DNA from: Cryoendolithus antarcticus
Lineage: Eukaryota; Ascomycota; Dothideomycetes; Cladosporiales; Cladosporiaceae
NCBI GenBank assembly: GCA_002077065.1
Contig: NAJO01000093.1
Location: 1 to 56,306, forward strand
Length of the DNA stretch: 56,306 nt
Reading direction: 5' to 3'
The translations under genes were made by a program, and so were the position numbers. Under the pieces are notes generated by a model. It ran no database searches and was not told the DNA's origin. It saw only the letters and a list, made by a program, of their open reading frames with translations. Positions 10,422-20,203 of the stretch are shown in pieces. Position 1 is the stretch's first letter. Every line of letters begins with the position of its first letter.

Positions 10422-13400
10422 ATGTTGTCTTCTGCGGTGCCGTCGTCCAAGTTTGATAGACTTCTTGCACGACCACCAACGCCACCACTTCGTACAGATG
10501 AGCATATACATCACGCTCTCGCGTTTCTCGAGAATGGACATCTAGACGCTGGACCCGACAGCGACTGTGCATTGCAACTACACCCGTCCACCGATACTCC
10601 GCCTGCTTCATCGCCAGCATCGCAAGGAGCGGACGCGAACGGCACCGCCGGCCGCAAAGTCGGCTTCCTCTCAGACCCAACTTACCACGTAATACCGCTA
10701 CCTGGCTTCTCGAGCTCGCCAGCACAACGACTACTTCGAGCAAAGCCAAGTCCGAGGGATGCTCAGCCTGCGAAGTCGATTCTCAAACTTTCGTCTGGTG
10801 CACCGGCTTCTTCACCGACAGCACCACCAAATGCTCTAGTCCACTTCAATCGAGAAGACCCACAGACCTATGGTCCAATGCTGCAATCAGTACTGAATGA
10901 GCTAGCATCCACCTCACCAGCGTCAAGACTGGACGCGTACCTCGCCCTCAACGGAGCATGGCAAGCCTACCAGGACTTTCCGGATAAGGAAGCAACCATC
11001 GCAAAGCTTGATCAACTCCAACACTTCCTTACTCGAGACACTTCACTCAAAGGTCCAAGTGATGTTGTCAGGACGCAAATCGCCACCCAAGCGCTGAAGC
11101 TGAGCAGTGCGCTGCTACTGGACGATCGGATCGCTCAGGCTCTTGGGGATAAGTTCCGCGCCATTCTGTTCGATCGATCTGTGACGGCAACTGAGGAGGA
11201 CGGAGTGCCAAAGCCAGTCTTATTGAATCATCTCAACCTACTCGCTCAGAGACGGCTGTACGTTGCCGGACTGTCGAGCACTCGAGCTGATAGATTCATC
11301 ACCGCGCTCAACACTGTAGAGGCGCGGTGTAGCAGTAGTCATGTCGTTGCAGTGCGGCTTGTGGTGTACTGCAGACTACTGGAGCACTTTCCGAACGTCA
11401 TGCTGAGCCGCATGAAGGACTGGCTTGAGCACATCTTTCACGGTATGCTCAGCGATAGATCAGACGTCCGCACGCGTGCTGTGGAAGCTGGCACGCAAGC
11501 TGGTGTGACGCTGGGTACATTACCGGTGGCCTCCAAGGTCTTGCGAGACTTCTTTGAACGGGAGCTAGAGAGCGGCGAGACATACGGGGAGTACTTTACG
11601 TTGAGGCTCACAGAGATGATCAAGAGCGAAGAACTCTGCTTATTTGTCCCTTACGTGTGGTCTACTATCATACTTTTCTTTCGGAACAAGCGACATCCGC
11701 TCGATCGATGGTCGCGGTTCAAGACATGGCTGGTGATCATCCAGAAGTGTATGAACTCAAATGATGTCACAGTCAAGCACAAGGCTCTGGTAGCCTGGAA
11801 CAAACTGGTATACGCGGTCATGCCGGACAGCAGTACCGCGCCTGCAATGCTTGCCATGCTCAGAGTACCCATCACAAGTGCACTTGACAAGCATGGTAAT
11901 GACCCAGTGGCGAGAGAACAGCGAGAGTGGGCGATGAAGTGCTTCAATAATCTGCTGCACTATGCGCTCCGGCCCACAGCAACGCATGCCGAGCTAGACA
12001 CTGCATGGGACATGTATGTCGATGAGACCCTATCGAAACTCATCAAGGCAAGTAGCAGAGGAAGAGGCAAAGTTTGCAGGATACTGCACGGGCTGATGAG
12101 TGTCAACACTGGTACTTGGAATGAGAGCGCTGCGTTCCAGGCGACACCGATTGACGCAGAGAACCTACCGCGGCTTGACCCGCGCTGGGTCAGATCCAGG
12201 TTTGCCAAGGTGCTCAACCTGATCGAGCCCATCCTCATCCATTCAATGCGACTACCCAGAGATCAGCGAACACCAGTGACAAGTCTCTGGCAGGCGACGC
12301 TCCACAGTCTTGCCGACGCTGCCGCACAAGAAGTCCGGACCCATCCTGAGCTTCGCGAGGCCATCGCTCGAATCGTCAACACACTGCAGCACACTTGGGC
12401 CGCCGTCGATGAATCAAATCAAGATAGTGATGAAAAGTTGGATCCCTTCAGAGAACTCTTGCAAATCACTTCGCAGTGTCTTGGCGCTGACATCCTCATC
12501 GAGCCTATGCTCTCCGTTGCTAAGGATGGCAACATCGAAGCTGCACCTACCCCTTCACATCGACCGTCGAAGCATGGTCACGTCTTACGCTCTCCGCTCA
12601 CAGCTTTGTTGGGAGTGGTTGGGACTGCGACCGTTGAAGAAGAATCTACCGCAAGACTATGCATTGACCTCGTCCAGTATGCATATGCGTCCAAGAAGAC
12701 CACATCGGGCAAAGTTCAGCTGCTTGCCCATACCTTGCACCAGATGACACAAAACCATGCTGGCAGCACAACGCTGAAGGGCACATTGTGGCGACTGATC
12801 GCAAGGCAGTGTAACACTATCTTGTCGCAAACAGAGTCGGGGCAAGGTGCAGCTGACGTTGCGATCACTGGACAGACTATTCAGGACTCAGTGGGTATCC
12901 TCATCACTGGTCTACAGATTGGGTTGCCACAAGATAGTGTCCGTAGCGCGGTGACGGACTTGCTTGAAACTTTGAACAGCATCACACGGAAAAGCTTTGG
13001 TAACGCAGGAGTCACAATCTGCATCACTGAACCATTATCGGAGGTGCTGAGAAATGATCCCGACTTGTCAGATTCTCGCACGAACTTGGACTATGTCTCC
13101 AGCGTGTTAGCAACGGCAACCTGGCTAGAAGACAGCCATGCCCTGGCGACCGCACGGCGCAAAGTTTGGGGTGCTGATTTCGGGCCAAATAAAGCCAGAA
13201 ACATCGAGCCTTTCCCAGTACTCTGCGACTTGGTCAAGAGATCACTGCTGCTCATCACCTCCCGGCCGCTCCACGATGAAGACCCTGTGTTGTCGACTGC
13301 GGGCAAATTTCTCGACAGTGTTCGGACATTCCTGGAGAGATGCCCCGTCTCGAGCTATGTTTCCACCCTTTTACAACTCGGCGCGGGTCTTGAGAGTGTC

Positions 13401-15530
13401 ATCGCAGACAGATCAGCGCCGATGCGATCTCCGGGAGTGCACGCTGTGATCGCTCCTCGAGTCTGCGGACTGTGGACTACCGTAGTCGAAGGCATTACGC
13501 AGCAGCGACGGTACGACAACGCGCTCCTTACAAACCTCGAGCCACTACTGTCTGCTGCGTTCACCAGCTCACACCGAGCGATCGTCAACGCTACGATCAT
13601 AGCTTGGAACGCGACCTTCGGAGGTGCTGACAGCCTGGAGTATCTTGCTGATCTGGCAGCAATACTGCGTGCTCGGCGCGTGGACACTGATCTTCAATGC
13701 CCGGGTCTTGTAGAGGACGACTCGGCGCCGATGATCTTGCCAGACACGATCGACTCTTTGGTCGGCGTCAACTCCACTCAATTGGTCTTGCCAGTGGCGA
13801 AGTCTACACCGAACAAGCAGGTGCAGCTGAGCACGGCAGCAGTGGCACAAGATCATCACTTGCGCATCCCTAAGCTTTCGTCCACCGTGTCGCGCAGAAC
13901 CTCACCAAACCCAATCGGAAAGTCTAAGTTGCGGCATCAGGACTCTCGAATAGATTTCGTACCCATCGAGATGTCGCCTGTGGCCCCTGTCGACGACTCT
14001 CAGATGCTCACTGAGCACCAGAAGGAGACTCGCACTCGTCAGACGGAGGATGCGCAGATGTTCCCGGCTTTCTCGTCCAGTCCTGCGCCAAAGCTTGGCA
14101 GCAACAAGCTGCCTCTTCTCCGGACTCTGGACTTTGCTACACATGGACTTCGCGACTTGGATGCTCATGGCGAGTTATTCACGCCAGCTGTACTCCCCGA
14201 GGGTGATGACGAAAGAAGCGACTACATTGGCTCTTCACCTACACCACGAAGCTCTGACGTAGCAAGCACTGCAGCGCACGTTGCTGCCGCAGAGGAGCAT
14301 GAAGCCCTAGATGAGGTCCCGTCTTCACCGCCAGGCTCTCCTGGACTTGATTCTGCACTTCCACACGGAACTCTACCCCTTGAAGCCGACCAGCATCTTG
14401 CCGCACCGATCTTGCACTCATACTTTCTGTCTGATACGATACTGCCGGCGTTGCAGCTGCAGGACGAAGCCCAAGCTGCAGAGCAGCATGTCATCACCGT
14501 AGATCAGATCAATCCTGATCACGAAATGATCGACGATACGACTGTGATGCCCCATGTTGCATCCCTTCGCCAGGAAGCAGTCTCCGACCGCACAGACTCT
14601 CAAGACATTAGCCGGATAGAAGACTCATTCGCTGGGCCCAGATTGTCCCTGAGCACTGAATCAGTCGATGGCTCGCAGACTGGAAGCCAGGAGGTGCGTA
14701 CGCGCAAACGCAAACGTGCCACTGGCACAATCTACACGGCTCCTGTGAAGAAGCGCAAGCAACAGTCACCCTTCCGACGCTTCTTCTCGGGCATTTTCGG
14801 CAATGAAGCGGACGAGGAAGAGGACATGGACGATGAGATTGTGGTCGCGAGCAGTCAGCCTACGACATCCCCGGCTGCTGTGCAAGCAGAAGAGCATGCT
14901 GCCGACTCCTCATCTGCGCAACTGTCAGCCTCGCAGCCCCTTCCAGCAAAGAGGGTCCGCCCGCGGAAAGTTAACAAGATCTTGGAAGAAGTGACTTCGG
15001 ACTCGCCACGTCCTTCTCCAGCCTCTGAGAGAACACTTCAACGAAAGTCATCTCGTCTTGCCGTAGACGGTGAGGAAGCCGCCACCCCTGCTTCCAGCTT
15101 CGTCAAAGACACACCTGCGCCCTCGAAAGCCCGCAAACTCCGCAAATCTGCAAGCTCCACACTGTCGGTCACGCCAGCATTACGTACTGCACCATTCACC
15201 CGTACAGCGTCCGCAGTGGTGGTCTCTCCCACTGGCTCAACAGCAGGCATCAGCACGGCGGACAGTGGCGAGGATGATGACGATCAGAGTGACGCTGTAG
15301 CCACGCCTCGCAAGACGATCGCAGCCCCCGCGGATAATGATGGCGTGTCAACAGCCGGAACCCCTGCGGCGCCCACGACGCCATCGAGTCTACTCAGTCG
15401 CCTGCAAGGCATCCTGGGCGACTGTAAAAAGCTGATCTTGGGTCCACAGCAGCACAGAGAGTTTGACGATGTGCTCTTCGAGTTACGGAAAGAAGTGCAT
15501 GATGCTGCAAGCCGCGGGAAAGAACAGTGA
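10422..15530 (+). CDS. rif1: RIF1, telomere length and replication-timing regulator
   Basis: An intronless frame of 1702 residues. The N-terminal half (about residues 130-1150) is a long alpha-helical HEAT-type array matching the Rif1 N-terminal family, which in yeast binds DNA ends and wraps the protein along DNA. Before it, in a disordered leader, are two protein phosphatase 1 docking motifs, KVGF (79-82, RVxF type) and SILK (119-122), as in yeast Rif1 where they recruit PP1 to reverse DDK phosphorylation at origins. The C-terminal third is disordered and acidic, with a basic nuclear-localisation stretch near residue 1430 (RKRKR and VKKRKQ). It acts in the nucleus on telomere length, late origin timing and end protection. 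The MCB palindrome upstream suggests G1/S expression. Confidence 0.85.
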   Translation: MLSSAVPSSKFDRLLARPPTPPLRTDEHIHHALAFLENGHLDAGPDSDCALQLHPSTDTPPASSPASQGADANGTAGRKVGFLSDPTYHVIPLPGFSSSPAQRLLRAKPSPRDAQPAKSILKLSSGAPASSPTAPPNALVHFNREDPQTYGPMLQSVLNELASTSPASRLDAYLALNGAWQAYQDFPDKEATIAKLDQLQHFLTRDTSLKGPSDVVRTQIATQALKLSSALLLDDRIAQALGDKFRAILFDRSVTATEEDGVPKPVLLNHLNLLAQRRLYVAGLSSTRADRFITALNTVEARCSSSHVVAVRLVVYCRLLEHFPNVMLSRMKDWLEHIFHGMLSDRSDVRTRAVEAGTQAGVTLGTLPVASKVLRDFFERELESGETYGEYFTLRLTEMIKSEELCLFVPYVWSTIILFFRNKRHPLDRWSRFKTWLVIIQKCMNSNDVTVKHKALVAWNKLVYAVMPDSSTAPAMLAMLRVPITSALDKHGNDPVAREQREWAMKCFNNLLHYALRPTATHAELDTAWDMYVDETLSKLIKASSRGRGKVCRILHGLMSVNTGTWNESAAFQATPIDAENLPRLDPRWVRSRFAKVLNLIEPILIHSMRLPRDQRTPVTSLWQATLHSLADAAAQEVRTHPELREAIARIVNTLQHTWAAVDESNQDSDEKLDPFRELLQITSQCLGADILIEPMLSVAKDGNIEAAPTPSHRPSKHGHVLRSPLTALLGVVGTATVEEESTARLCIDLVQYAYASKKTTSGKVQLLAHTLHQMTQNHAGSTTLKGTLWRLIARQCNTILSQTESGQGAADVAITGQTIQDSVGILITGLQIGLPQDSVRSAVTDLLETLNSITRKSFGNAGVTICITEPLSEVLRNDPDLSDSRTNLDYVSSVLATATWLEDSHALATARRKVWGADFGPNKARNIEPFPVLCDLVKRSLLLITSRPLHDEDPVLSTAGKFLDSVRTFLERCPVSSYVSTLLQLGAGLESVIADRSAPMRSPGVHAVIAPRVCGLWTTVVEGITQQRRYDNALLTNLEPLLSAAFTSSHRAIVNATIIAWNATFGGADSLEYLADLAAILRARRVDTDLQCPGLVEDDSAPMILPDTIDSLVGVNSTQLVLPVAKSTPNKQVQLSTAAVAQDHHLRIPKLSSTVSRRTSPNPIGKSKLRHQDSRIDFVPIEMSPVAPVDDSQMLTEHQKETRTRQTEDAQMFPAFSSSPAPKLGSNKLPLLRTLDFATHGLRDLDAHGELFTPAVLPEGDDERSDYIGSSPTPRSSDVASTAAHVAAAEEHEALDEVPSSPPGSPGLDSALPHGTLPLEADQHLAAPILHSYFLSDTILPALQLQDEAQAAEQHVITVDQINPDHEMIDDTTVMPHVASLRQEAVSDRTDSQDISRIEDSFAGPRLSLSTESVDGSQTGSQEVRTRKRKRATGTIYTAPVKKRKQQSPFRRFFSGIFGNEADEEEDMDDEIVVASSQPTTSPAAVQAEEHAADSSSAQLSASQPLPAKRVRPRKVNKILEEVTSDSPRPSPASERTLQRKSSRLAVDGEEAATPASSFVKDTPAPSKARKLRKSASSTLSVTPALRTAPFTRTASAVVVSPTGSTAGISTADSGEDDDDQSDAVATPRKTIAAPADNDGVSTAGTPAAPTTPSSLLSRLQGILGDCKKLILGPQQHREFDDVLFELRKEVHDAASRGKEQ

Positions 15531-15738
15531 GCCGGTAGAGGAACACTAGGGACATGTGGATTGCTGACGATTTCTGACTCGATCGCATTCACGACAAGTG
15601 TGGAGGCGCTCCGCAGGAGACGCGGGCAGGTAGCTCAGAAGTAAAACGCAAGCTAGTACGTCTCATGTATATTCGTTGATGGCATACTAGACTTTGGCGA
15701 TTCAATTTCTTACTTTGTGAATTTCATGTGCGTTCCCA

Positions 15739-17788
15739 CTACTCCGGCACGATCTCACCGACGGACTTCCAGAAATCACATCTCGTTCCCCGACCACCCT
15801 CCCATGTATACGCATCCACCAGCTTGAATGTGTTGGTCGATATTGTTGAGTTGCAGTAAGTGCCTTTGTACACTTGCGGACAAGTCGTATTGAGGTCAAG
15901 CATTGCCGGATCCGCCACACTGTACGCCGGCCACGCGCTCGCGCCATTGGTGGTGACATTGGTCTGCGTGACACCAGTAGCGATCTGATCCGAGATCGAC
16001 GGGTTGCTATTGACCACAAAATTGCCAAAAATGCGCTGGAAGGCAGTGATGAAGTCGACGGAGAAGTAGACACCGGGGTCGTTGTAGTAGCCCATTACAT
16101 CTCCACCATGGTAGGCTGGGGCAACGGAGAATTGGTATTTCCAGGCATCTCCGCCTTGCGAGTTACCGCTGTATGCCTCAGCGAGCCAGTATGATGGACA
16201 GACGAAGGTCGTCTCGGCGTAGACGTTGTCGGCTCGTTGCTGCTGACCAGTGCCCACTGAGCTCTGGTTCAGGGCTGTTGGACCGCTGTCACCGGCTGTC
16301 GCATATTTGGTGGAGCTGGGATCAGTTGGCGCGCCGTTGCTGGGATAGTAGAACAGGATCTTGTCGATGTCGTTTTGCGAGAACAGCGGGAATGTACGTT
16401 TGAGGTAGGCAACGAAGTCGTCTTGGGTGATGATATCCTGGGGAGTGAAACCGACGCCCTCGTTGGCGTTATTACCGGAGAGGATGTTGAGGCCGTTGAC
16501 CTTACGACGTCCGAGTTGTCGGCTAGGCAGGTCTTGGACGAAAATACCATCGGTGACGGGTAGGAACGCCCAGGTACCGTATGAGGATTCCTGAGAGACC
16601 GTAGCGCTCGCGTTGATCAGCGTGGCGGAGTCAGAGGCTACTAAACATTCGAAGATGGGTTGTGTGAAGCCAGAGGTGCCATTGTTGCCGACTGGCTTGA
16701 TCCCGCCACCAGTACAGCCTGCAGCTGCCGCAAATGCATAGTAAGCTTGCGAGGGCGCCCAGTCGTTGTAGTTGTACTGCATGGGCAGGTAAGGACTCTC
16801 CACGATGCTGTTAACGAATAGCTGAGTTCCAAGAGAGCCGCCGTAGGCCATGTCTTGCAACATAACACTACCGCCACCAGCGCTCTCGCCGCTGATGGTC
16901 ACTCGCGATGGATCACCGTTGAAGAGATGGATGTACTCCTGCACCCATTGAAGGGCATGGAATTGGTCCAGGATTGCTGCGTTGACTGCACCCTTTCGGA
17001 AGACTTCATCGGAAGACAAGAAGCCAAATGCGCCAAGCTATGATGCAAATTAGTTCAAATAGTCTTCCTCTTGAGTGAGAAGTGCGTACTCGATACTGGA
17101 TGGCGACTCCGACAAATGCATTATCGTTCGTGTTGATGAATGCAGTCAGGTCCTGGCGACCATTACCTTGCCCGTAGCCACCTATCGATTGTCAGTTGAG
17201 TCATCTCCGTCCCAATCGCAAGCGACTCACCTCCGTGGATCCAGACATAGACAGGTAGCGGCCCGGTCGCACCACTTGGAGTGAAGACGTTGAGCTACAA
17301 CTTGTCAGCTCGTTGAGATGCTAGCACGTTTATGCTATCTCTGCTTACGAAGAGACAGTCCTCACTCGCTCTGGTCTGGTTCGCGGGCTTGACGCCAGCA
17401 TTGCCAGACGATGGACTCTGCGGGCAGGTCGGGCCATATTGGCTTGCATCGACAACACTGCTGCGGTTCAAAACCGGGGCTCTAGGTGCCTGGAATCTCA
17501 AGTTGCCAATGGGAGGGGCGGCGAAGCGGATTCTGTAGGTCGTTCGTCAGTTATTGCTGGTCAATTCGGGAAGGGAGCGACTTGCCCTTTGTAAATGTCT
17601 AGACCGACTGAGCTGTTGCTGTAGCCTTGGTACACGCTGTAGCCAAGATCCACCTCGAGCGTACTGCTACTATTGCTGCCATAAGTAGTCTGTCGCTTGG
17701 CAGCCTGTGAGTATACAAAGGGACGAGGATTGTAGGCTGCTGGAGCTGCTACAACAACGCCAACAAGGGCAAGGATTGAAAACAACAT
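15739..17788 (-). CDS. Secreted type B carboxylesterase
   Basis: Five exons (17788-17586, 17532-17349, 17294-17231, 17181-17090, 17037-15739) give 613 residues. The start is a signal peptide (MLFSILALVGVVVAAPAAYN). Family marks are YKGIRFAAPP, the oxyanion-hole HGGGYG, the early disulfide motif SEDCLF, and the nucleophile elbow GESAGG. A later YHGGDVMG stretch is the likely catalytic-histidine region. It should be an extracellular alpha/beta-hydrolase acting on carboxylic esters; lipase and feruloyl-esterase-like relatives share this fold, so the substrate is open. The first intron uses a GC donor (gcaagt) with a normal acceptor; the frame fails otherwise. A TATA-like run lies about 62 bp upstream of the ATG. 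Confidence 0.85.
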
Positions 17789-17847
17789 GCTGGGAAAGAC
17801 TTCTCGGGTGAGTACAGCACCTACCGATTTTTCACGAGCTACTCCAT

Positions 17848-17857
17848 CATATATATC
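17848..17857 (-). promoter_or_regulatory. TATA-like element of the carboxylesterase gene
   Basis: The run catatatatc reads TATATATG on the minus strand about 62 bp upstream of the carboxylesterase start codon, a plausible core-promoter distance. No experimental support is available. Confidence 0.35.
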
Positions 17858-18285
17858 TTCCCGTGATCCATCATGACAGCATCGGTAGCATGTTCATGCG
17901 ATGCGCGAGTCTATTGCACGACTCCCCGCGCAAAGAAGTGCGGAGCCGACATGGTGGCTGGCAGATGCGGAGTCGAGTACATTGCCGGCATTAGTATTCG
18001 CATTGACTCTGCTGAAAGTGACATTAACTTACCCGGGTACAAGATGACGCCGTTTGTCGATGGCTGGCAATCGATGGCGATGAAAGTGCCGTTCTTCCGA
18101 GTGTTGAGGTTGATAGAGTGAGAAAGTTTCTGGTCGAGGTCGCGGGGTGTCGCGCTCGGAAGCTTCATTGGTTTCCACTGGGAGGAGCAAAGAACGGCAT
18201 TTCTATAATGCTGTGGGATTCACGAATGCATAATGAACACCATCGCCGGCTATCAATCGCTATGCACACTCTCCTCCACGACCCA
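17858..18285. other. Intergenic spacer
   Basis: This region holds the upstream part of the carboxylesterase promoter and the 3' end of the SMP-C2 gene. Open frames across it show no domain. I see no other feature. Confidence 0.4.
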
Positions 18286-19883
18286 TCATCTCCCTGGCAA
18301 CGTCGACCCTTCGACACTCGACAACTTCACCCCAGCTAACTTCACACTCCCACTAATGAACGTCCCACCTCCGATCTCAAACCTCTTGCCCAGCACCATC
18401 CCCTCCACCCCCGCGATATCCGCCCAAGGCACCTCCACAGCACCAACCTCCTTCTCGCCATCCAGCAACGCAAAACGGAAAGCTTGCCCACTACTCGCCA
18501 TCTCAGACGTAATAGGGATGCGGAAGTTCTGGTCAAAGACAGGATTATTGATGTCCGTCCCCGGCGCGTCGGCTTTGATGGCTGTCTGGAACGACTCCTT
18601 ACCGTAGGTGACTTTGACGCTTGGCTTGAGCGTCTCGCGCTGGCCTTTAATGCCGTAAGCGCCTGCGATGAGGATTGTCGCGAGACCACAGAGCTTGCCG
18701 TCGGATTTGTGCTCGGAGGCTGAGAAGCTGGTAGCGCTGGGCTCGAAGTAGTGAAACTCGGTGAGTATCGAGATTTTGCCGTCGACGGGCTGGTCTTTCT
18801 TAGTGAAGGAGAGCTCCTGCCTGCCGCCTGCGAGGAGGGCTTCGCGGACAGTTGTGACGGCTAATCCGACCTCGTCGTCGCCGCCGACGTCTTCATCTTG
18901 CATGTCGAGTTTGATGCATTGGTCGAGGTCGCTGACTACGAAGTCGTGGGTCTCGTTCCAGGCTGGGTTTGTAGTGTTGTTCTGCTTCTCGTCAGCTCAC
19001 ACTCCATGTATCCTACATGTACAGGACTCACCTTCGTCGCCGTCTTCCAGGTTGGCTCGGCTCCAACATCGACCTTGACGTAGCAATCCGGACTAGCCCT
19101 GGTCAACTTGCTGAATAACCTTTTCGCACCACCCTTTGCTTCCTGGGCAAAATCGGTCGCCTTCTCGACTGTGACTCTGATCACCCCCAGCGGATACAGG
19201 TAAGTCTTGAAGTAGTCCGCGTTCGCATCCAGCTTAACCAAGAAGCGATTCGGCAGCGTGAAAATGCTATTGATCACGCCCAATAGAATCCCTCTCACCG
19301 TGTCGTCCACTATCGAGAAGTCCGCCACGTTCGCCGCCCCAGTGAAATCCAGCTTGAGAATAGGCGGATTCACAAACGCAATCTGCGCCGCGCCGATTAA
19401 AGGTATAGCATTCGTCAGCGGACCTAGCAGGATACTCAGCCTGCCATACAACTTCACGTGCTCCACGCCAAGCGAGGGCATCATATCAGCATCAAGCTCG
19501 ATGTCGCATTCCCCGTCCCAGCTGACATTCACATCCAGCTTGATGCCGCCAGTGTCAGACTTGGTGGTGAGCACATTCGAGATCGTCAGAGGCACGTGTC
19601 CTAGGTCTAGCTTGACGAAGTGAAGTGACTTGAGGGGGCCGGGGAGCATGGTTTTGAACATTGGCTCGACGGTGTCTTTGACCATTTGGCTTGTGTAGGC
19701 TGTGATGTTGGGCCATAGTTGGGTGACTATGTCGTTGAGGAACTCTGGGATAGGTTAGTGAGAGTGGTCTTTGATTCATTGTGATGCTCTGGTCCTTGAA
19801 CGGACTATCGCCTTCGGTTGGTACATACTGGCTTGCTCTCCAGGACCTGAGGCCGTGAGCTTATCGACGATAGGGTTCGACAT
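18286..19883 (-). CDS. SMP and tandem C2 domain protein (tricalbin/extended-synaptotagmin-like, no membrane anchor)
   Basis: Exons 19883-19829, 19744-19032 and 18981-18286 encode 487 residues. Residues of about 15-225 resemble an SMP lipid-transfer domain: TQLWPNITAYTSQMVKDTVE start, an LGxVPLxIxNV strand, then beta-rich segments and FVNPPILKLDF. A first C2 domain follows (LGVIRVTVEKATDFA, WNETHDFVVSDLDQ, DEDVGGDDEVG) with acidic residues in its third loop that could bind calcium. A second, more divergent C2 (LATILIAGAYGIKGQ on) ends the protein. No transmembrane hairpin is visible at the N-terminus, unlike tricalbins, so contact-site targeting would rely on the C2 domains. The likely role is lipid exchange at membrane contacts. 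The exon 2 to 3 join falls inside the first C2 at TKNN. Confidence 0.75.
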
Positions 19884-20203
19884 CTTGATGTCGAAGCTTT
19901 GGTGTGCCTCGTTGAAGCTTCGGAAGACTGTCCGTCGTGCTGAAGTGTTTTGAGCAAGCTTTCACTGCGTTGCATTATTATTCACGATAGTGCGTGAGAG
20001 CTATCGCCATCTTTCCTGCTCAGCCGGCTTGGTTGTTCCTCTGACGTATGGGTTGCATGGTTTCCCGCCATCTAGGCAGGTACAGGTCCTTGGCACATGC
20101 AAGCACTCACGGCACGAGCGCGCTTGATCACCCATCAAGGTGGACTGCAATCCATGTCTCACTTTTGGCTACATAGCAACTATATACACAGGTTCGCCAT
20201 TTT
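19884..20203. other. Intergenic spacer
   Basis: The spacer contains the promoter of the SMP-C2 gene and the 3' region of the sulfite reductase gene. Nothing else is recognised. Confidence 0.4.
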
